Program-made: the position numbers and the translations under genes
Source of the DNA: Actinomycetes bacterium
Lineage (GTDB): Bacteria; Actinomycetota; Acidimicrobiia; Acidimicrobiales; RAAP-2
Length of the DNA stretch: 41,748 bases
Assembly (NCBI GenBank): GCA_021801235.1
Contig: JAJYYG010000057.1
Coordinates: 2,700 to 44,447, forward strand
Reading direction: 5' to 3'
Notes under the pieces: generated by a model
Database searches by the model: none
What the model saw: only the letters and a program-made list of their open reading frames with translations
Told to the model about the DNA's origin: nothing
Part shown: piece after piece, positions 15,877 to 23,748 of the stretch
Layout of the letters: each line of letters starts with the position of its first letter
How positions within the stretch are numbered: position 1 is the first letter of the stretch

Positions 15877-17216
15877 GATCCGGGTACCCCTGGCTGGAGC
15901 GGGAGGACGGTGACCCTCCCCTGCTTGTTCGGCCGGCTTCCGAAGCAGGTGTAGACGCTCGGGTGCGTACCGTAGACGGGGACGAACGACCGCCGTCGCA
16001 CCTGGACGATCGTCGTGCAGTTCAACTGGGTGACGCCGGAGTGCGCCACCGTCCAGTCGACGGGCGCGATGGTGCCGTCACCGGTGTAGGCAGTGAGCTT
16101 GTTGATGGCCGCCACCAGCGCGCTCCGGGTCACACTCCGTCCGAGGGACCGCAAGCCGGTCACGAAGAGGTCGGCGCTCACCCAACCCGCCAGCGCCGGG
16201 GTGCTGGGGAGCGTTCCGGCCGGCGCGTACCGCTTCAGTGCCGCGTCGAACGCGTCGATCCCCGGGTACCGGCCGGGAGCGAGGGTGTTCATCTCGAAGG
16301 GGGTCTGCTGGAGCAACAGGTAGACGCCCTGCATCGCGGCGGTGTTGTTGTCCAGGGTCTGCTGGTCGTACCCGTCCAGCCAGAACTGGGTGATGTTCCC
16401 CATCCCGTGCTGCTGGAGGGTCTCGGAGAGCTTGATGTTCCCGGTGGTGTCCATGCACGAGGCCACGAAGTCCACGCCCTGTTGCTGCATGCGGGTGACG
16501 TCGGCGTCGAGGGTGGCCGCTCCGTAGGGGATGGACGTGTCGATGACCGGGGTGTCGATGTGGTACCGCCTCAGCGCGTCGGCGACGCCGATGCACCCCT
16601 CCGACGACTGGGCGATGTTGTAGGCCAGCACCGCGGCCCTGCGGGCGTGGTTCTGCTCGGCGACGTAGGCCGCCTGGGTCACCGGTGCGGTGTAGTCGAC
16701 GTAGGAGCCGCCGAAGCCGAACATGGTCGGTCCGGCCCACTGGGCGTTGGTGTTCTCCTGGAGCCCGAAGGTGGGCACGGAGTGGGCCTGGAGGATCGAC
16801 GCCCCGGTGAAGAACGGGGTGCCGACCCCGACCACCGCGAAGACCTTGTCTTGGACGAGCTGCTGGGCCGCCGACAGGTCGCCGTTGGGCGACGTGCCGT
16901 CGTCGAGGATCGGCCGGTAGACGATCTTGCGCCCACCGACGCCCCCGTGGGCATTGAGCTGGTCGAAGTAGATCCGAGCCCCGGTCACCACCGGGGCGAA
17001 ATCGGAGCTGGCGATGCCACTGAGCGACGCCATGGCACCCACGGTGATCGTGGTCGGCGTCACGCCGTCGAGGTCCCCGGAGTGGCTGGCCACGACGAGC
17101 GGGGCGTTCCCGCACGAGGTCAGCAGGGTCGACGCCGTGGCGAGCACGGTACCGAAGAGGAAGAGGGACGCGAGCGCTGGGCGGTGCCGGCCGCCGCGCC
17201 ACGATGATCGGATCAC
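15873..17216 (-). CDS. substrate-binding lipoprotein of the Liv-type importer
   Basis: A 447-aa periplasmic-binding-protein type I (Peripla_BP_6) lipoprotein. The N-terminus has a hydrophobic signal and the lipobox LLTSC with Cys35 as the lipidation site. The mature part begins with ITVGAMASLSG and contains the VGVGTPFFTG and WAGPTMFGFG stretches common to LivJ-like proteins. It would bind the solute outside the membrane and deliver it to the fused permease. The ligand could be a branched-chain amino acid, amide, urea or another small organic compound. The start is GTG, with GGAGG 6 nt upstream. Confidence 0.92.
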   Translation of the reverse strand: MIRSSWRGGRHRPALASLFLFGTVLATASTLLTSCGNAPLVVASHSGDLDGVTPTTITVGAMASLSGIASSDFAPVVTGARIYFDQLNAHGGVGGRKIVYRPILDDGTSPNGDLSAAQQLVQDKVFAVVGVGTPFFTGASILQAHSVPTFGLQENTNAQWAGPTMFGFGGSYVDYTAPVTQAAYVAEQNHARRAAVLAYNIAQSSEGCIGVADALRRYHIDTPVIDTSIPYGAATLDADVTRMQQQGVDFVASCMDTTGNIKLSETLQQHGMGNITQFWLDGYDQQTLDNNTAAMQGVYLLLQQTPFEMNTLAPGRYPGIDAFDAALKRYAPAGTLPSTPALAGWVSADLFVTGLRSLGRSVTRSALVAAINKLTAYTGDGTIAPVDWTVAHSGVTQLNCTTIVQVRRRSFVPVYGTHPSVYTCFGSRPNKQGRVTVLPLQPGVPGS

Positions 17217-17221
17217 GTGCC

Positions 17222-17245
17222 CTCCCTCACCCGCTCCCTCACCCG
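17222..17245. repeat. 12-bp direct repeat, two copies, in the liv operon leader
   Basis: CTCCCTCACCCG is present twice head to tail directly upstream of the lipoprotein gene. On the transcribed strand it is CGGGTGAGGGAG, which duplicates a Shine-Dalgarno-like GAGGGAG; the real one, closest to the GTG, is just downstream. Confidence 0.6.
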
Positions 17246-17248
17246 CTC

Positions 17249-17254
17249 AACGTA
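17249..17254 (-). promoter_or_regulatory. candidate -10 box of the liv operon
   Basis: TACGTT on the minus strand, 32 nt before the GTG at 17216. This would give a leader of about 25 nt containing the GGAGG site. There is no clear -35. Confidence 0.35.
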
Positions 17255-17450
17255 CCGGCGGCGGCTGCGGGACCGATTACGCGGGCTCGCGTCCGCCGCC
17301 GCAGCGACCACCGCCCGGTCCCTGCCGTTACCAGGGCTCACATCCGACGGCGCGCACCCCCGACCCAGGTCGGAGCCCGGTCGCGGGACGGAACTCCAGG
17401 CGGTGATGCTACCAGTGGCGACCGACGCCGACGGGGATCCGCGGTGCGTC

Positions 17451-17456
17451 TATGGT
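17451..17456 (+). promoter_or_regulatory. -10 box, probable leaderless promoter
   Basis: TATGGT ends 6 nt before the ATG at 17463 and no Shine-Dalgarno sequence lies between, so the mRNA probably begins at the start codon. This favours 17463 over the earlier in-frame ATG at 17405. Confidence 0.45.
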
Positions 17457-17462
17457 GCTCCG

Positions 17463-19334
17463 ATGGCACGGCCCGCCGGTGGCGTCCCTGGACCTGCCGG
17501 AGCATCCGACACGGGCCGGGAACCCGGCCACGGGGACGGCCGCGGGGGCGACGACGACCCGGAGGGGATCGGTCCGCCGGGCCACCGATCGGCCGCCGGT
17601 TGGCCGTTGGCGGCGGCCGCCATGGCTGCAGCCGTGCTCGTCGGCCTGGTCCACCTGGCGACGTCCTCGGGGACCCCCCTGGTATTCGGTGGGGACCAGG
17701 CGGTCCTGGCCCTTCAGGTCCACGAGGCCACCAGGTTCCACGCCACGCTCGGCCCGTACTCGCGGTTCGGCTGGAGCCACCTGGGACCTGCGCTCTTCTA
17801 CCTCTTCGCCCCGCTCTACGCCCTCACCGGCGGGAGCCCGTGGTCGTTGCTCGCCGACTCCCTCCTCCTCAACGGCGTCTCGCTCTGCCTGGCCCTCGTC
17901 GTCGTCCGGCGCTTCGGGGGCGAGTGGGCGGCGCGATGGGCCCTCGTCCCCACCGGCCTGGTGGCGGTGGCCCTCGGCGCCCTCTCGTTCGAGACCCTGT
18001 GGAACCCCAACCTCGAAGGTGCCACCGTCCTCCTGATGGTCGTGCTGGCAGCAGCGGCCTGTACCGGTTCCGGGCCATCGGTGGTCGGGGTGGCGCTGGT
18101 CGGCACCTACCTCGTCCAGACCGACATCGGCACGGTCCCGGTGGTCGGGGCCACCGCGGTCTGTGCCGTCGGCGGGTACGCGTTGCGGCGATTCCGCCGG
18201 CCGGCCGGCGGCCGTCGGCACCGGTCCGCCCACGCGCATGCCCGGCGGTCGGCGGCGCCCGGCAGAACAGCGCGGCCGGCGGCGGCGCCCGGCAGAACAG
18301 CGCGGCCGGCGGCGGCGCCCGGCGGAACAGCGCACCGGCCGCGACGTCCGTGGGCAGCCTGGGCGCTCGGAGGGGCCGGGGCCGTCGTGGTGGTGGTGGC
18401 GTGGATCCCGCCGCTGGTCCAACAGGTGACGGGGCATCCCGGCAACATCTCCCGGCTCGTCCACTTCTTCACCACCCCCCAGAACGGTCCGGGCACGGCC
18501 GGTTCGAACCACTCGTTCGCCCAGGCCTGGCACGTGGTCGCCAACACGGTCAGCGTCGTCCCGTTCGGGACCGTCCCGGCGACGACCCCGTTCACCGGCG
18601 CGTCCACCGCCCGCCAGGCCGTCCTCGCCGCCTCGCTCGTCGCCTCCGCGCTGGCCGTCGGGTGGGCAGCCCGCCGCCGGAACGCCTTCGCGCTCGGGCT
18701 CGGACTCGTTTCCCTGGTGGGCCTGGCGGCGTCCGTCGTCGCCGCAATGCGCATCGTCGGGCCCGTCTACTCGTACCTCATGCTGTGGGCCGTCTTCCTC
18801 CCCGTCCCCGCCTGGATCGCCCTCGGCATCCTGGTCGCCGGACGCTCCGCCCCCGACGCCCGCCGGCGGCACGCGACGGGCGGGGTGCGGCTCGGCGCCG
18901 CGGTGGTGGCGTCCCTGGTCCTCGTCGTCCCGACCGCCCTCTTCGCCCGGCAGCTTGGCGAGGTTCCCTGGTCCACCTCGGCACCCGACCACCAGATCCC
19001 GGCCATCGCCTCCTTCGCCTCCTCCCGCCTGGCGGCGACGTCCGGTCGATCGGTACTGCTGGTGATCGGCAACGCGGACCGGTGGCCGGTGGTGGCCGGC
19101 GTGATGCTCGCGCTCACCGACCGGGGAGACCACCCGGAGGTCCAGCCGGCCTGGGCGTTCATGTTCACGCCGCGGGCCGTCGCCGGTCCGGGGCCCCACG
19201 CGGAGCTGGTGTTCACCGACCCGCCCACCGGGCCCGCCGGCGACGCGGCCGCCACGCCGTCGGGATCAACCTTCACCGGGCCGTGGGGGACGACCGTGGT
19301 GCGATTCGTCCCCGCACCGGGCGGGGCGGGATGA
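17463..19334 (+). CDS. polytopic membrane protein, possible GT-C glycosyltransferase (PMT/GT39-like)
   Basis: A 623-aa integral membrane protein with about ten hydrophobic segments. After TM1 comes an extracytoplasmic loop with FGGDQAVLALQVHEA and LGPYSRFGWSHLGPALFY. An acidic residue in this first loop is a hallmark of GT-C enzymes that use polyprenyl-phosphate sugars. The C-terminal 120 residues are soluble and probably extracytoplasmic. A basic loop in the middle is encoded by three 30-nt repeats. No diagnostic family motif could be confirmed, so the glycosyltransferase role is an inference; it could instead be an uncharacterised actinobacterial membrane protein. It converges on the secreted beta-helix gene across a strong hairpin. 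Confidence 0.6.
   Translation: MARPAGGVPGPAGASDTGREPGHGDGRGGDDDPEGIGPPGHRSAAGWPLAAAAMAAAVLVGLVHLATSSGTPLVFGGDQAVLALQVHEATRFHATLGPYSRFGWSHLGPALFYLFAPLYALTGGSPWSLLADSLLLNGVSLCLALVVVRRFGGEWAARWALVPTGLVAVALGALSFETLWNPNLEGATVLLMVVLAAAACTGSGPSVVGVALVGTYLVQTDIGTVPVVGATAVCAVGGYALRRFRRPAGGRRHRSAHAHARRSAAPGRTARPAAAPGRTARPAAAPGGTAHRPRRPWAAWALGGAGAVVVVVAWIPPLVQQVTGHPGNISRLVHFFTTPQNGPGTAGSNHSFAQAWHVVANTVSVVPFGTVPATTPFTGASTARQAVLAASLVASALAVGWAARRRNAFALGLGLVSLVGLAASVVAAMRIVGPVYSYLMLWAVFLPVPAWIALGILVAGRSAPDARRRHATGGVRLGAAVVASLVLVVPTALFARQLGEVPWSTSAPDHQIPAIASFASSRLAATSGRSVLLVIGNADRWPVVAGVMLALTDRGDHPEVQPAWAFMFTPRAVAGPGPHAELVFTDPPTGPAGDAAATPSGSTFTGPWGTTVVRFVPAPGGAG
18251..18340 (+). repeat. 30-nt in-frame tandem repeat, three copies
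   Basis: Units at 18251-18280 and 18281-18310 are identical, and 18311-18340 is a diverged third copy. Each codes for a decapeptide like AAAPGRTARP in a cytoplasmic or extracytoplasmic loop of the membrane protein. Changes in copy number would keep the reading frame. Confidence 0.9.
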
Positions 19335-19352
19335 CCGACGGGGCGACCGGAG

Positions 19353-19382
19353 CCGGGGCGGAGCGGTCCCCGTCCGCCCCGG
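19353..19382. terminator. strong bidirectional hairpin between convergent genes
   Basis: CCGGGGCGGA (19353-19362) and TCCGCCCCGG (19373-19382) form a perfect 10-bp stem with a 10-nt loop, extendable by a G-T pair. It fills the 49-nt gap between the stop of the membrane protein and the stop of the beta-helix protein. There is no T tract on either side, as is common in high-GC actinobacteria. Confidence 0.6.
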
Positions 19383-19383
19383 T

Positions 19384-21240
19384 TCAGTAGGTCGGCGTCA
19401 CGCAGATGTCACTGGCGGCGGCGGTGTCCCGGAAGAAGGGGACGTCGATCCGGAGGCGGCGGGCGAAGTCGGTGGATCCCCCGTTCCCGGTCACCACCAC
19501 CACCGGGTGCTTCGGGCACGAACCGCCGGTCACCTCCACCAGGTCGGGGAAGCGGTTCCCGGTCACCGTCGCGCCGTCCGCGCCGCCGACGTAGATCCCC
19601 ATCTCGACCTCGACCAGCTGGCCCGCGCTGGAGTTGCCGCTCCACCTGCCCCCCAGGAGGTTCCGACCGCCGCCACAGGCGGCGACCCCCGCCCGGTTGG
19701 GCAGGTAGCAGTCCTGGTGGAGCACCGAACCGAACAGGGCGTGCGTCCCGACGGCCAGCACGACGTCGATGTGGGTCCGGTCGCCCGACCAGATCCGGTT
19801 GCCGATGATCTCCGCAGCGTGCCCGCCGGCCGCGTACCGGCGGGTCGTCACCCCGGCGGGATCGCCACCGGGGTGCCCCGCGGCTGCCAGCGAGTAGCCC
19901 GGATCGGTGACGATCCCCCAGTACATCGAGTTCCCGGCGGAGATGATCGTGTTGTCTGCGACCACCGAGAGCTGCGGCGGGGCCGTCGCCCCCAGGGCGG
20001 CGCCGTCGAACAACACGATGCCGGCGTCGCTGACGTCGACCAGGGTGTTGCCCTCCACGCGGGCGTCGTGACAGTAGATCCCCAGCCCGTCCGACTCCGG
20101 ATGGTCGGAGGAGGGCTGCCCCGGCGGGACGGTGTGCGCGCTCGCGTAGGCCTCGACCAGGTTGTCCGAGATCACGTTGTCGGAACAGGCCGTGGCGCCA
20201 CCGACCCCGGACGAGGCGCCGTCGGCCTCGAGGTTGGAGGCTCCGTACGGATTGCCGAGACGGTCGTCCCGGACCGTGGTCCCCGTCCCGCCCATCATGC
20301 GGACGTTGAAGACCGACGGGTCGTTCGGGTCCGGTGCGTCGCGCTGACCGTCCACCCACACGTGTTCCAGGCGGGCGCCGGGTCCCACCTGGACCAACGC
20401 GCCACCCGCATAGCCGGTCACCCGGACCAGCCGGGCCATGTCCGCGTACCTCGTCGGATCGGGGCCTCCCACCGTCGTCAACGTGACCCCCCCGGGGACG
20501 ACCAACGTGGTGGTCAGCCCGACCACCTGGCGGGCGGGGAGGGACACCGTCCCACCCCCGGACGCCGCCTCGTCGAGGCGCCGCTGGAGCACCGCCTCGG
20601 GGCTGTCCGGCCCGGGCGCCCCGCTCCCGGGGGTCTGGATGGCCGGATGGCCGGTCAGATCGCCCGGCTCGCCGAAGAAGTCGCTGGGATCGGCGGGGTT
20701 GCACACGGCGGGCCCGGTGGTACCCGTGAACTCGGCACCGGAGAAGAGGGCGGTCGCCTCGGCCACCGGAGCCACCCCGAGCGCGAGGGCGTCCCGGGTC
20801 GTGACGAACCCGGCGGGACCCGGCTCGCGGTTCAGGATGAACCGGTAGAGCGTGAGCACGATGGGAGCGGGGTCCGATCTCGGGTAGTCGGCCGCGTACT
20901 CCCGGGAACCGACGATCCCGGTGCCGAACGACGACAGGCTCGATGCCGTACAGCCGTGACGGACGAAGTAGGCCACCGCCGAGGACCACTCGGGCCCGGT
21001 CGGACCCCGCCCGAGCAACTCGGTGTAGGCCTTGGCGATGAATTGGTAGGGGACGGCGACGCCACCGGTGGGCGGGGCAGCGCCGGTCGACACCGCCCCC
21101 GGTGCCGTCGTGCCGCCCGACCCGGCAGCAACCGCCGCCACCACCAGAGTGGTCGAGATGATGACGGCGAGCACCGCCACGGCGACCACCGCCCGGCGCC
21201 GGAACCCCGTACGCCGGGCATGACGGTGCCGGGCCGTCAC
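19384..21240 (-). CDS. secreted or membrane-anchored protein: DUF4214-like repeats plus parallel beta-helix
   Basis: A 618-aa exported protein. Residues about 15-42 are a signal anchor or signal peptide after an Arg-rich start. Residues about 65-180 hold two DUF4214-like units (YTELLGRGPTGPEW up to SREYA, then LYRFILNREPGPAGF up to GAEFTG). Residues about 215-600 are a Gly/Asn/Asp-rich right-handed beta-helix with repeats such as DNVISDNLVEA, ARVEGNTLVDV and GATVTGNRF. Such helices occur in polysaccharide lyases and epimerases and in surface adhesins; no catalytic set was identified. The GTG start lies 7 nt downstream of the HadB-like gene, suggesting cotranscription. Confidence 0.75.
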   Translation of the reverse strand: MTARHRHARRTGFRRRAVVAVAVLAVIISTTLVVAAVAAGSGGTTAPGAVSTGAAPPTGGVAVPYQFIAKAYTELLGRGPTGPEWSSAVAYFVRHGCTASSLSSFGTGIVGSREYAADYPRSDPAPIVLTLYRFILNREPGPAGFVTTRDALALGVAPVAEATALFSGAEFTGTTGPAVCNPADPSDFFGEPGDLTGHPAIQTPGSGAPGPDSPEAVLQRRLDEAASGGGTVSLPARQVVGLTTTLVVPGGVTLTTVGGPDPTRYADMARLVRVTGYAGGALVQVGPGARLEHVWVDGQRDAPDPNDPSVFNVRMMGGTGTTVRDDRLGNPYGASNLEADGASSGVGGATACSDNVISDNLVEAYASAHTVPPGQPSSDHPESDGLGIYCHDARVEGNTLVDVSDAGIVLFDGAALGATAPPQLSVVADNTIISAGNSMYWGIVTDPGYSLAAAGHPGGDPAGVTTRRYAAGGHAAEIIGNRIWSGDRTHIDVVLAVGTHALFGSVLHQDCYLPNRAGVAACGGGRNLLGGRWSGNSSAGQLVEVEMGIYVGGADGATVTGNRFPDLVEVTGGSCPKHPVVVVTGNGGSTDFARRLRIDVPFFRDTAAASDICVTPTY

Positions 21241-21247
21241 CGGCCGT

Positions 21248-21667
21248 TCACGGACGGACCGGGACCGCCGCGGTCGCCTGGCCCACCACCTTCACCTCGC
21301 CGGCGGCGTTGTGGAGCCGGACGTCGAGGTCGACCAGATGGTCGTCCTCCTCGCTCCGCGTGCCCCGCACCACGACGCTGGTCCGGAGCTCCTCGCCCGG
21401 CCAGGTCTGCTTGGCGAACCGCACCTGGAAGCGGCGGACGGCACCGGCGCCCACGTAGTCGGTGAGGGCGGCGCCGAGCAGCCCCATCGAGAACATCCCG
21501 TGCCCGAACACGCTCGGCTGGCCGGCCGCCACCGCCTTGACCTCGTCGTGGTGCATCGGATTGAAGTCCCCCGACGCGCCGGCGTAGGCGACCAGGTCCG
21601 TCCGGGTCAGCACGTGCACCCGTACCGGTGCCTCGTCCCCCACCTGGACATCTTCGAACCACAGCAC
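21248..21667 (-). CDS. HadB-like MaoC-family (R)-hydratase/dehydratase subunit
   Basis: A 139-aa hot-dog-fold protein. The hydratase motif with catalytic Asp34 and His39 (SGDFNPMHHD) is intact, followed by VFGHGMFSMG, as in mycobacterial HadB. Such subunits add or remove water at (3R)-hydroxyacyl thioesters and usually work as a heterodimer with a HadA-like partner; a candidate is encoded at 23121-23618 in the same gene run. The GTG start has GAGG 8 nt upstream, within an unusual purine-rich leader. A role in fatty acid synthesis or acyl-CoA degradation cannot be separated by sequence alone. Confidence 0.88.
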   Translation of the reverse strand: MLWFEDVQVGDEAPVRVHVLTRTDLVAYAGASGDFNPMHHDEVKAVAAGQPSVFGHGMFSMGLLGAALTDYVGAGAVRRFQVRFAKQTWPGEELRTSVVVRGTRSEEDDHLVDLDVRLHNAAGEVKVVGQATAAVPVRP

Positions 21668-21675
21668 CTGGTCGA

Positions 21676-21702
21676 CCTCTCTCTCTCTTGTCTCTCTTGT
21701 CC
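21676..21702. repeat. CT/GA-rich low-complexity tract upstream of the HadB-like gene
   Basis: On the plus strand this is a CT run interrupted by two TTGTC steps; on the transcribed strand it is purine-only apart from two C bases. It begins 8 nt before the GTG and contributes the GAGG ribosome-binding site. Confidence 0.7.
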
Positions 21703-21764
21703 TCGTCCCGTCCCGCGCCGTCCCGTCGACCGCGCCTCCTCGACCGCCGACCCTTCGACGGCCC

Positions 21765-22214
21765 CTACTCGACCGCCCGGCGGATCCGCTCCAACGTGGA
21801 CCGCATCCCCTCCCGGTTGGTCCGACCCCGCGACCACCCGAGCAGCGCCCAGTACAGCCGCAACAGCGGCGTCCGGGCCAGTTCGAACGACTCCGTCACG
21901 TCGGTGCCGCCCCCGGCGGCCTCGAGGCGGTACCGCCACACGTTCAACGGCCGGTCGGGCGCACCCACCCCGAAGGCGAACTCGTGCCCGGGCGTGCTGG
22001 CCAGGACGGTGCAGGTCGTCCAGTAGACCGGCCCCCGCCCGTTGCGCCGGACATGCCCGCGGAAGCGGGCCCCCACCGCCGGTCCGGTGGCCCCGTCGAG
22101 CCACTCCGCCTCGAAGGTCTCGGGGCTGTAGCGGCCGATGGCGGTGACATCGCTCACCAGGTCCCAGATCCGCTCCGCCGGGGCGGCCATGTGGACGGTG
22201 ACGGATCCCCGCAT
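21765..22214 (-). CDS. SRPBCC/START-like polyketide cyclase-family protein
   Basis: A 149-aa protein with a helix-grip fold pattern. It opens GSVTVHMAAPAERIWDLVSDV, contains the central strand FEAEWLDGATGPAVGARFRG, and ends with the long C-terminal helix region LERIRRAVE. Family members bind hydrophobic ligands or act as cyclases, and no catalytic residue is evident. The ATG at 22214 is preferred over the adjacent TTG at 22217. It lies between a hydratase and an enoyl-CoA hydratase on the same strand, hinting at a lipid or steroid-like ligand, which is an inference. Confidence 0.82.
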   Translation of the reverse strand: MRGSVTVHMAAPAERIWDLVSDVTAIGRYSPETFEAEWLDGATGPAVGARFRGHVRRNGRGPVYWTTCTVLASTPGHEFAFGVGAPDRPLNVWRYRLEAAGGGTDVTESFELARTPLLRLYWALLGWSRGRTNREGMRSTLERIRRAVE

Positions 22215-22254
22215 CAAGTCCCGCCCGACGTCCGGTACGAACGGGTGGGCACCG

Positions 22255-23121
22255 TCACCATCCCCGGAAGACCGGCGGACGACGCTCGGCGAACGCGGCG
22301 AGTCCCTCGCGGCAGTCCTCGGTCCCCGTCACCAGCTCCTGGCCGACCGCTTCCTCCCAGAACGCGGCGGACCGGTCCGACTCCAGGGCACGGTTGGTGA
22401 GGTGCTTGGCGACGGCGATGGCGACGGTGGGGCCGGTGGCCAGGCGGCGGGCCCACGCTCCGGCCAGATCCACCAGCTCCGCCCGCGGGACCACCCGGTT
22501 GACCAGACCGAGGCGCTCCGCGTCGCGGGCCGTCAGGTCGTCCCCGAAGAAGAACAGCTCCTTGGCCCGCTGGGGACCGAGGAGGCGGGTGAGGAGGTAG
22601 GCGCCTCCGGCATCGGGTGCGATCCCGCGCCGCACGAACACCTCGATGAACCGCGCCTCCTCGGCGGCCAGGACGAGGTCGCAGGCCAGGGCGAGATGCA
22701 TCCCTCCACCGGCGGCGGTGGCGTTCACGGCAGCGACGACCGGCTTCTCGCAGTCGAGAACCGCCTCGATCAGGCGCTGCCACCCGTTCCGGATCAGGCG
22801 GGCCGGCTCCCCCACCGCCCGCGGGGGCGCCCCCTGCGGCCGGTCCGGGGCGCTCGGCTGCGACCGGAGGTCCGCTCCGGTGCAGAAGCCCTTGTCTCCC
22901 GAGCCGGTCAGCACCACCGCCCGGACGGCCAGATCCGCCGACGCCTCGTGGAGCCACGCCACGATCTGGTCCCGCATCGGCGCAGTCAGGGCGTTGCCCG
23001 CAGCCGGTCGATTGAGCGCGATCCACGCCACCCCGTCCGCGTCGTTCCGGACCACGTCGTCGGACGCGCCGTCGTCGGACGCGCCGTCGTCGGAGCCCCC
23101 CCCGCCGGTCGCGTCCGCCAT
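22255..23121 (-). CDS. enoyl-CoA hydratase/isomerase family protein
   Basis: A 288-aa crotonase-fold protein. It has the CoA oxyanion-hole pattern GSGDKGFCTGADL and AAVNATAAGGGMHLALACD. The first catalytic Glu of classical enoyl-CoA hydratase is replaced by His (GGGMHLA), and the second position falls in FIEVFVRRGIAPDAGGAYLL, where an Asp follows instead. This pattern is shared with crotonase relatives that are isomerases or of unknown reaction, so simple hydratase activity is doubtful. The ATG start overlaps the HadA-like stop by one base (TGATG). The N-terminus contains two SDDGA repeats encoded by a 15-nt tandem repeat. Confidence 0.87.
   Translation of the reverse strand: MADATGGGGSDDGASDDGASDDVVRNDADGVAWIALNRPAAGNALTAPMRDQIVAWLHEASADLAVRAVVLTGSGDKGFCTGADLRSQPSAPDRPQGAPPRAVGEPARLIRNGWQRLIEAVLDCEKPVVAAVNATAAGGGMHLALACDLVLAAEEARFIEVFVRRGIAPDAGGAYLLTRLLGPQRAKELFFFGDDLTARDAERLGLVNRVVPRAELVDLAGAWARRLATGPTVAIAVAKHLTNRALESDRSAAFWEEAVGQELVTGTEDCREGLAAFAERRPPVFRGW
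23056..23094 (-). repeat. 15-nt in-frame tandem repeat, 2.6 copies
   Basis: The plus-strand unit GTCGTCGGACGCGCC is present at 23056-23070 and 23071-23085, with a 9-nt partial copy after. It encodes the acidic SDDGA repeats at the N-terminus of the enoyl-CoA hydratase-like protein. Confidence 0.85.
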
Positions 23122-23618
23122 CAGGCCCGATGGATGACGTTCATGCGGGAGGTGCAGACCGGCTCCCCGCTGGCGTGGTCGGTCCAGACGGTCTCGACGA
23201 CGACGAACGTCATCGTGTGCCCCCTGGACTCCTTGCGGTAGGCATCGGTCACCGTACCGATCCCCTCGAGGACGTCCCCGGCGAATACGGGACGGTGGTA
23301 CTCGAACTCCTGCTCGCCGTGGAGGATGAGCCCGCCGCCGGCGAGCAGTGGTGCCAACGCCGTCACCACCGCGCTGCCGGTGGGAGCGTCCTGCGGTTGC
23401 AGCTCGGGATACGCGCCGTTGTGCTCCATCACGAACGGGTAGGTCGGCGGTGCGGGGATCCCCGCCAGGCCGGCTGCCGACGCGGCACGCGGATCCCGGT
23501 AGACGGGGCTGTCGTCTTTGACCGCGGACGCGAAGGTGGCCACGTGGCCCCGTTCGACCGTCACCACAACGTGGGACGTCCGCGTGCCGACGATCCCGTC
23601 CAGCACGTCCTCTGTCAC
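23121..23618 (-). CDS. HadA-like hot-dog (MaoC N-terminal type) dehydratase subunit
   Basis: A 165-aa hot-dog-fold protein of the FAS1-like dehydratase/MaoC_dehydrat_N type. Characteristic stretches are VERGHVATFASAV, GIPAPPTYPFVMEHNG and the hot-dog helix-strand region HGEQEFEYHRPVFAGD. It lacks the Asp/His hydratase motif, as HadA and HadC do, so it probably serves as the non-catalytic partner of the HadB-like protein. The GTG start at 23618 has GGGAG about 6 nt upstream. A longer reading frame upstream has no family similarity and was rejected. Confidence 0.85.
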   Translation of the reverse strand: MTEDVLDGIVGTRTSHVVVTVERGHVATFASAVKDDSPVYRDPRAASAAGLAGIPAPPTYPFVMEHNGAYPELQPQDAPTGSAVVTALAPLLAGGGLILHGEQEFEYHRPVFAGDVLEGIGTVTDAYRKESRGHTMTFVVVETVWTDHASGEPVCTSRMNVIHRA

Positions 23619-23665
23619 CGCTCCCGACCTCCCATCCCACTCCGCCGACCCTCGTGGCGGGGCGG

Positions 23666-23688
23666 TAGTGTGCCCGCTGCGCACCGTA
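23666..23688. promoter_or_regulatory. candidate overlapping divergent -10 boxes
   Basis: TAGTGT at 23666-23671 reads rightward to the enoyl-CoA hydratase. TACGGT on the minus strand at 23683-23688 reads leftward to the HadA-like gene. The two predicted starts would overlap, so the genes may be co-regulated. There are no clear -35 boxes. Confidence 0.3.
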
Positions 23689-23748
23689 GCGCGCCAGCCC
23701 GGGGTCGACAGGCGCGCCCGGGTCGAGTGAGAACGGACCGTGCCCACC

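Noticed and set aside
13765-15954. Long plus-strand reading frame opposite the fused permease
   Set aside because: Antisense shadow of a membrane protein: the peptide is rich in Gln, Glu, Gly and Arg with no domain pattern.
17409-19199. Minus-strand reading frame opposite the GT-C-like gene
   Set aside because: The plus strand has hydrophobic helices and a promoter; the minus frame is charged low-complexity sequence.
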